Origin: Gammaproteobacteria bacterium
GTDB taxonomy: Bacteria; Pseudomonadota; Gammaproteobacteria; Steroidobacterales; JABDKV01
DNA: 8,310 nucleotides
NCBI GenBank assembly: GCA_029862285.1
Contig: JAOTXR010000071.1
Coordinates: 1-8,310 of the forward strand
Direction of reading: 5' to 3'
The notes under the pieces were generated by a model. It had not been told where the DNA came from. It saw only the letters and a program-made list of their open reading frames with translations, and did no database searches. Both the position numbers and the translations under genes were made by a program. Positions 1-6,529 of this stretch are shown piece by piece (the first letter of the stretch is position 1; each line of letters starts with the position of its first letter).

Positions 1-225
1 ATAGCCAAACGGCTCGACGTCGACCAGTTCGACCTTCTTGATATCTTCCAGGGGCCGGCCGGCAAAGAAATGTGCCGAGCAAGTAAACAATGCACGATAC
101 CCGGCCACTATGTGTGGTTCGTCGGCCTCGGCAATGCCGGCGGGACGTGTGAGCGGTGGCGCCGCTGCATCTGCCAGCGAAAGCCACAACGCGAGTGTCA
201 GCGTCAACAACCAGCGCCTGCTCAT
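1..225 (-). CDS. Secreted protein, N-terminal fragment (possible beta-lactamase-fold serine hydrolase)
   Basis: Open frame of 75 codons that begins at ATG 225 and runs off the left edge of the window, so only the N-terminus is seen. An AAGGA sequence lies 9 bases upstream of the ATG and supports this start. Residues 1-21 form a signal peptide: positive MSRRW, a Leu-rich core, then an ADA cleavage site. The mature part contains an AGYRALFTCSAHFFAGR segment. This resembles the N-terminal region before the catalytic domain of some proteobacterial class C beta-lactamase-like serine hydrolases (PF00144), which carry a similar AGYxAxxxCSGxFxxGR stretch; this is recalled similarity, not a search. 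The catalytic SxxK would lie outside the window. It is the last gene in the run, about 140 bases after the DUF4412-like gene. Existence of the gene is fairly sure; the family is tentative. Confidence 0.6.
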   Translation of the reverse strand, partial: MSRRWLLTLTLALWLSLADAAAPPLTRPAGIAEADEPHIVAGYRALFTCSAHFFAGRPLEDIKKVELVDVEPFGY

Positions 226-328
226 TCTCCAGTGTCCTTCATTCCGGTCATGGTGCGGGGCAAACACGCCGGGCTCACGTTAACCGGGCGAATGCAGACA
301 TCCGGCCAGGCTGCCTTCGGTTATCCAA

Positions 329-358
329 GCCGGAAGACCGCATCTGCGGAATTCCGGC
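329..358 (-). terminator. Hairpin just after the DUF4412-like gene, terminator-like without U-tract
   Basis: Ten bases past the stop codon at 368, the sequence can fold into a two-part stem: GCCGGAA pairs with TTCCGGC, then a 2x2 internal mismatch, then CCGCA pairs with TGCGG around a 2-base tip. On the minus strand it is followed by TTGGATAA, not a T run, so it may be a weak terminator or a 3'-end stabilising stem rather than a classical intrinsic terminator. Confidence 0.4.
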
Positions 359-367
359 CCGTCTGTC

Positions 368-1207
368 TTATCGGCCAAACATTTCCTGGCGCTTGTACCC
401 ACTCGGCGGCTCGAAATCGTCCGGATCGATGCTCCGGCCCTCCGCTGACCGGAGGATATCTTCGCTCCTGAGTTCTCCAGAGTCGTCGAATTCGCGCGTC
501 ATGACCGGAAAGCCGTTGATCTCTTTCATATACTCGAAAGCGCTATCGTCGCCGTGCGCAGCGCCACCGGTTGCCTCCATCAGCTCGCGGGAAAATGCCG
601 CCATGTCTTCGAACGACTGCTGCACATCACTGCCGCCCTTGACGTTGTCCCAGTCGGTCACCCAAAGCTCCTGGGCTTTGCGTCCGTCCTGCCAGATTTC
701 GTATTTGACGGTCGGATAACCGGCTTTTTTCGCGCGCTCTTTGGTTTTCTTGACTTCGCTTACGGAAGGGGCCGAAGTTTGCGGCATCTGCCCCTGCGGC
801 ATTTTATTTTTCATCATCTCTTCGACCATTGCACGCTGGTCCGCCGGTACGTTCTTTAGTGCCTCCTGCATCATGCGGTTCGCCTCGCCACCAAAACTGG
901 CGCTTTGCTCCCTCATGCCGCCGTACATCTCTTTTGCCGTTTCCACGTCCATCGTCATGTAACGTTTTTCCAGGTGATCCACCGTTATCATCTGCCGGCG
1001 TTGCCCATTGTAGATAAAGTCTTCCGAAGACCCACTTTCAGTTATCTTGATGTTTTTGCCATCGATCAGGATCTCGGTGACAGTGCTGCCCGATGTCGTG
1101 ACATCTTTGCCTTCCAGTACAAAAGTTGCTCCGGCCAGCGCCAGTGACGACACAAGCGACACAGTACAGACCGCGAACAAGGCGCCACTTATCCTCTTGC
1201 TATTCAT
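368..1207 (-). CDS. DUF4412-like exported protein
   Basis: 279-residue protein, exported to the periplasm. The start at ATG 1207 is supported by GGAG at 1215-1218 with 7-base spacing. Residues 1-25 are a Sec signal peptide (MNSKR, hydrophobic core, ALA cleavage site). Residues 28-85 read as the beta-rich opening of DUF4412-type proteins: repeated short strands, then FIYNGQRRQMITVDHLEKRY, the typical 'stored value / dialog with a reduced label' pattern of that family. Residues 91-141 are a helical, Met-rich insertion with nine Met. Residues 164-245 return to strands (VKYEIWQDGRKAQELWV; GFPVMTREFDDSGE). The end FEPPSGYKRQEMF matches the usual closing 'PxGYK' of the family. Function unknown; LolA/outer-membrane lipoprotein-sorting-like folds are one possibility. 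It has its own upstream gap of about 150 bases with a promoter candidate, so it may be transcribed separately from the metallopeptidase gene. Confidence 0.75.
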   Translation of the reverse strand: MNSKRISGALFAVCTVSLVSSLALAGATFVLEGKDVTTSGSTVTEILIDGKNIKITESGSSEDFIYNGQRRQMITVDHLEKRYMTMDVETAKEMYGGMREQSASFGGEANRMMQEALKNVPADQRAMVEEMMKNKMPQGQMPQTSAPSVSEVKKTKERAKKAGYPTVKYEIWQDGRKAQELWVTDWDNVKGGSDVQQSFEDMAAFSRELMEATGGAAHGDDSAFEYMKEINGFPVMTREFDDSGELRSEDILRSAEGRSIDPDDFEPPSGYKRQEMFGR

Positions 1208-1258
1208 TGCTACTCTCCATCACACAGGCTGCCTGAAATTATGCCCATATCGGGCTTC

Positions 1259-1274
1259 GGACTAATTATAGTCC
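1259..1274 (-). promoter_or_regulatory. Candidate promoter -10 box within an inverted repeat
   Basis: On the minus strand positions 1270-1265 read TATAAT, a perfect sigma-70 -10 box, about 58 bases before the ATG at 1207. It sits inside GGACTA-TAAT-TAGTCC, a perfect 6-bp inverted repeat with a 4-base centre, as expected for a small operator over a promoter. No good -35 is found at 16-18 bases (CTTCCG/TTCCGC, poor matches), so an activator or a different sigma factor could be needed. It would drive the DUF4412-like gene. Chance occurrence in AT-rich intergenic DNA is possible. Confidence 0.4.
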
Positions 1275-1360
1275 TGATTCTTACGAGCGGAAGATTGTCC
1301 AGCGAATTATTGAACCGAATCTACTTGATTGTGCGCAATTGGTGCTGGCGATGATTGCCG

Positions 1361-4297
1361 CTACATTATTTTCAGCGACAGGAGCCATTCGTTGTCGTGC
1401 TCGTCACCGTTTTCGAAACCGGCTGCGTAGCCCACTGAGAGCGTCATGGGTAAGCGGTGCGCCACCGTAAACTTCAGGTCGAGCTGGAATCCTGCCGAAG
1501 TCACCGTGCGCTCAAAAGGCTTGCCGGGATCGGTCGTCAACGCGCCGAAGAAGATTGCCGGTCGCAGATGGCTGAGGAAAAAGCTGGGTGCGCCAGCGCG
1601 CCGGAAACGCAGCGGCGGCAGGTTCCACTCTCCAACGGTCTTCACAAAGCGCTGACCTGCAATCTCGTCGATCTCGAAGCCCGGAAAACTGTTGTAATCA
1701 CGATAGCGTTTTACACCACCATCATCGACGTAGTTGTTGCCAAAACCACCAAAATAGTAATTTGCCAGCGGATCCAGGATATTACCGTTCGCGGTCCCGG
1801 CCGAATTGTAGAACCACACAGATGAATGCTTCCAGGGCAGCGCAAACCCGAAGTCCAGGCCGGCATTTGGCTTGAAGAAAGTGTCGAATTCAGAATGGTT
1901 GACGCCCAGTTCGAGATTCCAGCGCACACCCTTTTCGTGGTCGACTGAACCCAGCGACTTGCGAGTGTCCTGGTAGTAAAGACCGGAATAGAATGACAGG
2001 ATCTTGTCGAAAAAGAACGTCTGAACATTCTGATTATTCGGCAGCGTATCGAGACCCGTATAGTAGGCAAGCTGCGATGAAAACCTCAATTCGCGCGGCT
2101 CGTCGTAAATGAGCGTCTTGCCATAGCCGGTTATGAAAGCGTCTCCTTTGCGGCTGCGCTTGGTCGGACCAAACAAGTCATAAAAATCGGAATCGTTGTG
2201 CCAATAACGCGTGTACCAATTTAAGCCATGGTACTCAGCGTTGAAGTGAAGCTTCTCACTGGAGGGCAGCTCGTTGTCCCACGAGTAGGAAGTCGTGATC
2301 TCAACTCGGTTGAACTGCGCGGGATCGCGAAACTGAAAATGCCAGCCCAGTGCTTCAGAATCTTTGTAGCCTTCGATTACGGGATAGCCCGAGTCGTATT
2401 TCAACTCTTTCGCCGGTTGATACTTACTCTTATTGGTCACCAGTCCCTCGTATTCGACCGCACGTAATCCCTGAATCACGTTCCAGTCACGCACGACCGG
2501 GTGCCGGGCGGCAATTTCAGCACCAAGAAAACGTATTGCGCTAACATCTTCCAGTGGTTGTGGATCGATTCGCTGCGGCTGGAATCCTTTGCCGGTGTAC
2601 TCGAACACGATCAGCGAGCTATCGTCGAGTGGTATAGGCCGAAAGAAGCCGGTTTCAGCGTTGCTGACTGCCTCTATTTCACCGGTTGCGATATCGTAGC
2701 GGAAGATGTTTGAGACACCAGTATAGAAAGAACTGCCGAACAGGTACCTCCCATCCGGAGAAAATACAAATCCTTCGGGCACAGCAATCCCGAAATCGAA
2801 CTGCCGTTTTGGTTCGGCCCGGCCTTCGAGGAGTTCGGCCGTCTCGTAGATATGCAGCTTTTGCTTACCGTCGATTTCTCCCATAGACGTCGATAACAAC
2901 TTGCCGTCGGTGGAGATGTCCATTTCGTAAGCTACCTCGCCGTATGGCCACGCATGCACCAGATTCCAATCAGTATAGGGTGGTGGAATCCGCACCAGTG
3001 ACACGTATCCGTTCAGATGACGCAAGCCCCATATCGATTTGTCGGCTTTGTTGAAGGCCAGGTCACCAATTCGGCCGTCCTTGATCAGCATTTTCTTCCT
3101 GGACGTATCTACGTTGACGGCAACCAGGTCACGATAGGCAAGATTGTCGGCAGTGTAGAACAAGGTCCGGCTGTCTTCGTCCCACGCCGTCGACGTAACT
3201 CGATACTTCATCGGGCCCTTGATATCAGTCACACGCCGGACGGTGCCCTCGTCGAGTGAAAGCACGCCGACATGTGCGACCACACCCGGGTAACGAAACG
3301 CACCAATCATCGTGTTGGTGTCGGGATCGAAATAGGAGCGTGATATGGACCCGAGGGCGCGGTCTGTCAGGGATGTTTTTTCGGTCAGGGGATACTCACG
3401 TACTGCTTGCAGATTACCGGCCTGCCATTCCCGTTCCCAGGCGATCCAGTCAGCCCAGACGGAATCCAGCGGCTTGCCAAAAACCTGCTTGAATTGTTCG
3501 GCGTAGTAACGCTCGCTACCCTCATTGCGGCTCAACCATTCGAGCACCAGTTCGGGTGAATAGGTCAGCGACACATAACTGATGAAGCGGGTGCCATAGA
3601 GATAAGCATTGGTTCCCGTCTGAAAATCGACCGCAACGCCCTCGGAGACGATCCCGAGAGCGCTGTAAAAGCGAGCGTCGTCGCGCACCATCCCGCGAAA
3701 GACCATTTCGTCATAGGCGCCCTGGGCCCGACCTACACCACCGGCCATCCACGTTTCCATAAAAACGGCGGCACCTTCGAAGTACCAGCGCGGCGCGCTG
3801 AGCCGGGGTACGGTCAAAAAATTGTAGAGGATCGATTCCGGATGTTCGGAAGTCTGGCGTGGCTTGCCGCCAAAAAAACGCCGCCAGGCCAGGTCTCTGG
3901 AATCGGCAACATCCATATGCGCAACATGGGCAAGTTCGTGATTCATAAGCATGAAAATCACTTCGCTGCCGGGCAGAGTCTCCAGGGTGCGGCTGGACGG
4001 CGCGGTATATACCGTTACACCGTTGTAAGGAGAACCCACAGCTCCGGCATTGCCATAGTCGCTGAGGTCGGTCAAAAGGATCGTAACCTCTTCGGAGGGC
4101 GTCCAGCCAAATGCCTTTTTGTGAAACGCCAGCGAATTATGATAATTACGCACGATGTGCGGGACCAGATGATCCTGAAACGGACTGGCGTAGATAAGCC
4201 GCAGCTCATTTGTCTCGACCATGTCGAGTTGGAGTTTTTCGGCGAAACAGTTTCCGGCCCACAACAGCGCCACAACAAACAGCGGCACCAGCGGCAC
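1361..4297 (-). CDS. Metallopeptidase (HExxH, peptidase MA-like) fused to beta-propeller and C-terminal outer-membrane barrel
   Basis: About 978 residues from GTG 4297. The frame stays open to GTG 4381, but that stretch contains a terminator-like hairpin and no Shine-Dalgarno; GTG 4297 has GGCGG four bases upstream and opens directly into a hydrophobic signal peptide (residues 1-19, ending NCFA). Residues 20-290 form a gluzincin-type zinc peptidase domain: HELAH at 120-124 gives two His ligands and the catalytic Glu, and FEGAAVFMET supplies the likely third ligand, Glu174. Residues about 315-575 hold repeated blade-like segments (FSPDGRYLFGSS, FRYDIATGEIEAVS, DISTDGKLLSTS), as in TolB/WD40-like propellers. 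From about 610 to the end, alternating aromatic strands with Gly/Asn/Asp turns look like a BamA/surface-antigen type barrel, so the protein is probably outer-membrane inserted with a periplasmic protease-propeller. Substrate unknown. It follows the nonapeptide-repeat gene; the chain ends LSLKIM rather than in Phe. Confidence 0.75.
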   Translation of the reverse strand: MPLVPLFVVALLWAGNCFAEKLQLDMVETNELRLIYASPFQDHLVPHIVRNYHNSLAFHKKAFGWTPSEEVTILLTDLSDYGNAGAVGSPYNGVTVYTAPSSRTLETLPGSEVIFMLMNHELAHVAHMDVADSRDLAWRRFFGGKPRQTSEHPESILYNFLTVPRLSAPRWYFEGAAVFMETWMAGGVGRAQGAYDEMVFRGMVRDDARFYSALGIVSEGVAVDFQTGTNAYLYGTRFISYVSLTYSPELVLEWLSRNEGSERYYAEQFKQVFGKPLDSVWADWIAWEREWQAGNLQAVREYPLTEKTSLTDRALGSISRSYFDPDTNTMIGAFRYPGVVAHVGVLSLDEGTVRRVTDIKGPMKYRVTSTAWDEDSRTLFYTADNLAYRDLVAVNVDTSRKKMLIKDGRIGDLAFNKADKSIWGLRHLNGYVSLVRIPPPYTDWNLVHAWPYGEVAYEMDISTDGKLLSTSMGEIDGKQKLHIYETAELLEGRAEPKRQFDFGIAVPEGFVFSPDGRYLFGSSFYTGVSNIFRYDIATGEIEAVSNAETGFFRPIPLDDSSLIVFEYTGKGFQPQRIDPQPLEDVSAIRFLGAEIAARHPVVRDWNVIQGLRAVEYEGLVTNKSKYQPAKELKYDSGYPVIEGYKDSEALGWHFQFRDPAQFNRVEITTSYSWDNELPSSEKLHFNAEYHGLNWYTRYWHNDSDFYDLFGPTKRSRKGDAFITGYGKTLIYDEPRELRFSSQLAYYTGLDTLPNNQNVQTFFFDKILSFYSGLYYQDTRKSLGSVDHEKGVRWNLELGVNHSEFDTFFKPNAGLDFGFALPWKHSSVWFYNSAGTANGNILDPLANYYFGGFGNNYVDDGGVKRYRDYNSFPGFEIDEIAGQRFVKTVGEWNLPPLRFRRAGAPSFFLSHLRPAIFFGALTTDPGKPFERTVTSAGFQLDLKFTVAHRLPMTLSVGYAAGFENGDEHDNEWLLSLKIM

Positions 4298-4331
4298 GAT
4301 ACCGCCGGTTTTGCATCGTTTGTAACAAGAT

Positions 4332-4360
4332 TGCGAGGCCCGTTGGTGGCGGGCCTCGCA
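4332..4360 (-). terminator. Intrinsic-terminator-like hairpin after the repeat-protein gene
   Basis: TGCGAGGCCC pairs perfectly with GGGCCTCGCA (10 bp, mostly GC) around a 9-base loop, starting 25 bases after the stop codon at 4386. On the minus strand the stem is followed by ATCTTGTTACAAA, only a partial U-tract, so termination may be incomplete. Its place between two same-strand genes suggests it ends or attenuates the regulatory operon before the metallopeptidase gene. Confidence 0.5.
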
Positions 4361-4385
4361 GCCGCTTGTGACGCTAACCACTCAG

Positions 4386-5741
4386 CTAGTTATTGGAGCT
4401 GTTACGCATAGCGTCGCTGGCCAATGTGGCCCGGAAACCATCATTAGCCAGTGCGTTACGCAACGCGTCATTGGCCAACGCGCTACGAAGTGAATCGTTA
4501 GCCAGGGCGTTACGCAGCGACGAGTTGCTGAGAGCGCCACGCAAAGTGTCGCTGACCATCGCTTTACGAAACGCCTGACTGGTCAGGGCTTCCTGTACGC
4601 TGTCATTCGCCAGCGCGTTGCGGAAGCTGTCATTCGCCAGCGCGCTACGCAGACTGTCATTGGCCATGGCGTTGCGTAATGAATCGTTGGCAAGCGCATT
4701 ACGCAAATCGTCACTAGCCAGGGCACTGCGGAACGAATCGTTGGCCAGAGCATTACGCAGGGCGTCGCTGTTTACGGCTTTGCGAAACGATTCGTCACGT
4801 AACGATTGCACGAAGCTGTCGTTGGCAAGCAAAGCGCCCATGGCCGAGGAGTTGAAAGCCTGTCTCAAGGCATCGTTGTTAGCCATCGCGCTGGCGAACG
4901 CGGCATCGCTATTGAGCGCATTTTTCAACCATACCGGTTTGGCGGGTTCCTGTGGCCGAATGGGTCTGGCGAGCTGGGGTTTTGGCCCGGGCTGATCCAT
5001 CGCGGGTGCGGTCATCAACGTTGAGACATCAGCATCTGCTATTCGGGCAGAATCGGCCGTAGGTTGCGCCGGTCCCGGCCCAAACTGGTCCATCGCAGGG
5101 CGCGTCATGATTTGCTGAATCGCATTGCTGAACATGGAGTTGGAAAATACTGTCCGTATCGACGCGCGTAACTTGTCATCCTTCAGTGCATTTCGCAGGC
5201 CTTCGTTGGCCATTGCCAGCCGCATCGAGTCACTTGCAAGCGCCTGACGCAGATCATCACTGGCCAGGGCACTACGCAGTGAATCGTTACGCAACGCTTT
5301 GCGGAAGGACTCGTTCGCCAACGCCTGGCTCACGTCGTCGTTAGCCAAAGCCATCCGCAGAGAGTCGTTTGACAGGGCGTTGCGCACCGCGTCACTCGAC
5401 AGGGCATTGCGGAAAGCATCATTGGCCAACGCATTACGCAATGCGTCGTTGGCCAGAACCGCCTGAACGGCGTCGTTTTGCAACGCACTGGCAAACTCGG
5501 CATCGGTAGTCATGCGCTGATACAGGTCAGTCTGCATTAGTTGCGCGACATCCTGATCCCCCAGCTGCACGTCGCCAGCGGAAATCTGCTCGCCCCGATA
5601 CCGCTCCGCCGGGGTAATTGTCCCTGCCGACTGGTCTTCGGCAACCGGGAACTTCATGCCGAAATAGGCGACCACTGCGATCACGATCGCGGCTGCTGCC
5701 AGTAGCATCGGCAACTTCGATTTGGTTTGTTCACTACTCAT
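4386..5741 (-). CDS. Membrane-anchored nonapeptide-repeat protein, unrecognised family
   Basis: 451 residues. The start is ATG 5741, preceded by AGGAG at 5749-5753 with 7-base spacing; the frame is open further up to 5882, but that would overlap the anti-sigma gene by over 100 bases and puts the membrane segment far inside. Residues 1-10 are polar and cytoplasmic, 11-29 are one transmembrane helix (PMLLAAAAIVIAVVAYFGM), and the rest is probably periplasmic. Residues 89-196 hold 12 and 289-450 hold 18 nine-residue repeats, consensus N-D-S-L-R-N-A-L-A; Leu/Phe/Val/Met at position 4, Leu/Met/Val at 8, Ala at 7, Arg at 5. A Pro/Gly-rich linker (about 212-270) separates the blocks. No Cys and no catalytic motif was seen. 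It lies 35 bases after the anti-sigma gene, so it is probably the output or a partner of the sigma system. The repeats match neither the pentapeptide (A-N/D-L-x-x) nor the RTX (Gly-rich, GGxGxD) pattern. Function unknown; a scaffold, binding or assembly role is only a guess. Confidence 0.85.
   Translation of the reverse strand: MSSEQTKSKLPMLLAAAAIVIAVVAYFGMKFPVAEDQSAGTITPAERYRGEQISAGDVQLGDQDVAQLMQTDLYQRMTTDAEFASALQNDAVQAVLANDALRNALANDAFRNALSSDAVRNALSNDSLRMALANDDVSQALANESFRKALRNDSLRSALASDDLRQALASDSMRLAMANEGLRNALKDDKLRASIRTVFSNSMFSNAIQQIMTRPAMDQFGPGPAQPTADSARIADADVSTLMTAPAMDQPGPKPQLARPIRPQEPAKPVWLKNALNSDAAFASAMANNDALRQAFNSSAMGALLANDSFVQSLRDESFRKAVNSDALRNALANDSFRSALASDDLRNALANDSLRNAMANDSLRSALANDSFRNALANDSVQEALTSQAFRKAMVSDTLRGALSNSSLRNALANDSLRSALANDALRNALANDGFRATLASDAMRNSSNN
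4392..4877 (-). repeat. Tandem 27-bp / nine-residue repeat array, block 2 (18 units)
   Basis: Codons 289-450 of the repeat protein fall into 18 units of nine residues with no insertions. Most units are N/S-D-S/A-L/F-R-N/S-A-L-A; units 2, 3, 11 and 12 are more divergent and the last decays into NSSN. At DNA level the units are imperfect 27-bp repeats with many silent differences. Confidence 0.9.
5154..5477 (-). repeat. Tandem 27-bp / nine-residue repeat array, block 1 (12 units)
   Basis: Codons 89-196 of the repeat protein form 12 units of nine residues in perfect register, from NDAVQAVLA to DDKLRASIR. The central units (NDALRNALA, NDAFRNALS, NDSLRSALA) are closest to the consensus; units at both ends diverge, as is common at the capping ends of repeat domains. 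Confidence 0.9.
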
Positions 5742-5748
5742 CGCTCTG

Positions 5749-5753
5749 CTCCT
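5749..5753 (-). promoter_or_regulatory. Shine-Dalgarno AGGAG that fixes the repeat-protein start
   Basis: AGGAG sits 7 bases before ATG 5741. It decides in favour of the 451-residue form over the 498-residue open frame, which has no comparable site and overlaps the upstream gene. Confidence 0.75.
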
Positions 5754-5776
5754 GTTGTAACTCTGCCAACGCTCAC

Positions 5777-6529
5777 TCACCAACGAGGGACGAGTGTTCC
5801 TTGTCGTATCAACGTACCATCGCTCGAGTATTCGAGCGTGATAGCCCCCTCCTGGTCGGAAGCCGTATCGGCTCTGTGCCAAAATACGGCAAATTTCTGT
5901 TGCCCCTGGCTGATTGCCCTGACTTCACTGGTAGCACCTTCGAAAACCTGCAGATTGCTCCGTTGATCTTCAAGTGTAGTCTGGAAATCCAGCGACGTGC
6001 CCTCAAAATCGACTCTCACCTCTATGGGTTCAGCCGAATCGAGTTGAATATTCAGTATCATGGTGTCCTGTCGGCGTTCCAGGCTTGCGGTGCTACGCAC
6101 TTCATCCGTCTCGAAGGCCAGTGAATCCAGTTCAACTGCCGCGCCAGGCGCCATCGTGCCAACCAGCTGATCGAAATCGCCTGGTGCAATTGAGTCCGAC
6201 CCAAACTGATAAATACCGACCGCTAGCAGCAGACCGGCGGCAGCGGCAAAGCCGTAGCGATACAGACCCGACCATTCGCGGGCATTCGAATGTTTGGTCG
6301 CTGACTGAACCGGCAAGTCTACGTTACGCAGGATTTCTGCGTGCAGCTCATCCGGCATTGCCTGCTCCGGCAGTTTCTTGAGATAGGCATCCAGATCGGC
6401 CATGCCAGCGAGATAACGACGAGCTTCTTCGGACTGCCCCAGTTGCTGGTCCATTTCCGCCAGTTCCGCATCAGTCAACTCGCCATCCATGGCCCCGTTG
6501 ATCAAATTTTTTATACGATCGTCGATCAT
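5777..6529 (-). CDS. Membrane anti-sigma factor for the adjacent ECF sigma factor
   Basis: 250 residues. The ATG at 6529 overlaps the stop codon of the sigma gene (ATGA), the classic translational coupling of sigma/anti-sigma pairs. Residues 1-75 are a cytoplasmic, acidic, helical anti-sigma domain (INGAMDGELTDAELAEMDQQ; EEARRYLAGMADLDAYLKKL), which would hold the sigma factor. The zinc-binding HxxxCxxC of ZAS-type anti-sigmas is absent. Residues 91-109 are a single transmembrane helix (Y-R-Y-G-F-A-A-A-A-G-L-L-L-A-V-G-I-Y-Q). Residues 110-250 would be periplasmic and strand-rich (DTMILNIQLDSAEPIEVRVDFEG; QQKFAVFWHRADTASDQEGA), presumably the sensing part. The identification rests on position, size and topology more than on sequence motifs. 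The repeat-protein gene follows after 35 bases. Confidence 0.8.
   Translation of the reverse strand: MIDDRIKNLINGAMDGELTDAELAEMDQQLGQSEEARRYLAGMADLDAYLKKLPEQAMPDELHAEILRNVDLPVQSATKHSNAREWSGLYRYGFAAAAGLLLAVGIYQFGSDSIAPGDFDQLVGTMAPGAAVELDSLAFETDEVRSTASLERRQDTMILNIQLDSAEPIEVRVDFEGTSLDFQTTLEDQRSNLQVFEGATSEVRAISQGQQKFAVFWHRADTASDQEGAITLEYSSDGTLIRQGTLVPRW

Noticed and set aside
156..719. Plus-strand open frame of 187 codons
   Set aside because: Opposite the DUF4412-like gene and the intergenic gap; Ser/Pro/Arg-rich translation typical of an antisense shadow.
4298..4381. N-terminal extension of the metallopeptidase to GTG 4381
   Set aside because: It spans the terminator-like hairpin, has no Shine-Dalgarno, and would put 28 residues before the signal peptide; not fully excluded because it supplies a basic n-region.
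3842..4411. Plus-strand open frame of 189 codons
   Set aside because: It lies opposite the metallopeptidase's catalytic domain, which has clear motifs in its own frame, and its translation has no recognisable feature.
4392..5477. CRISPR or VNTR array
   Set aside because: The 27-bp units are contiguous without spacers, stay in frame and differ mainly at silent positions, so they are coding repeats.
4386..5741. Pentapeptide-repeat or RTX protein
   Set aside because: The period is nine, not five; and there is no GGxGxD calcium-binding pattern.
5742..5882. Longer start for the repeat protein
   Set aside because: It would overlap the anti-sigma gene by 106 bases; AGGAG points to ATG 5741 and the membrane helix then sits at residue 11.
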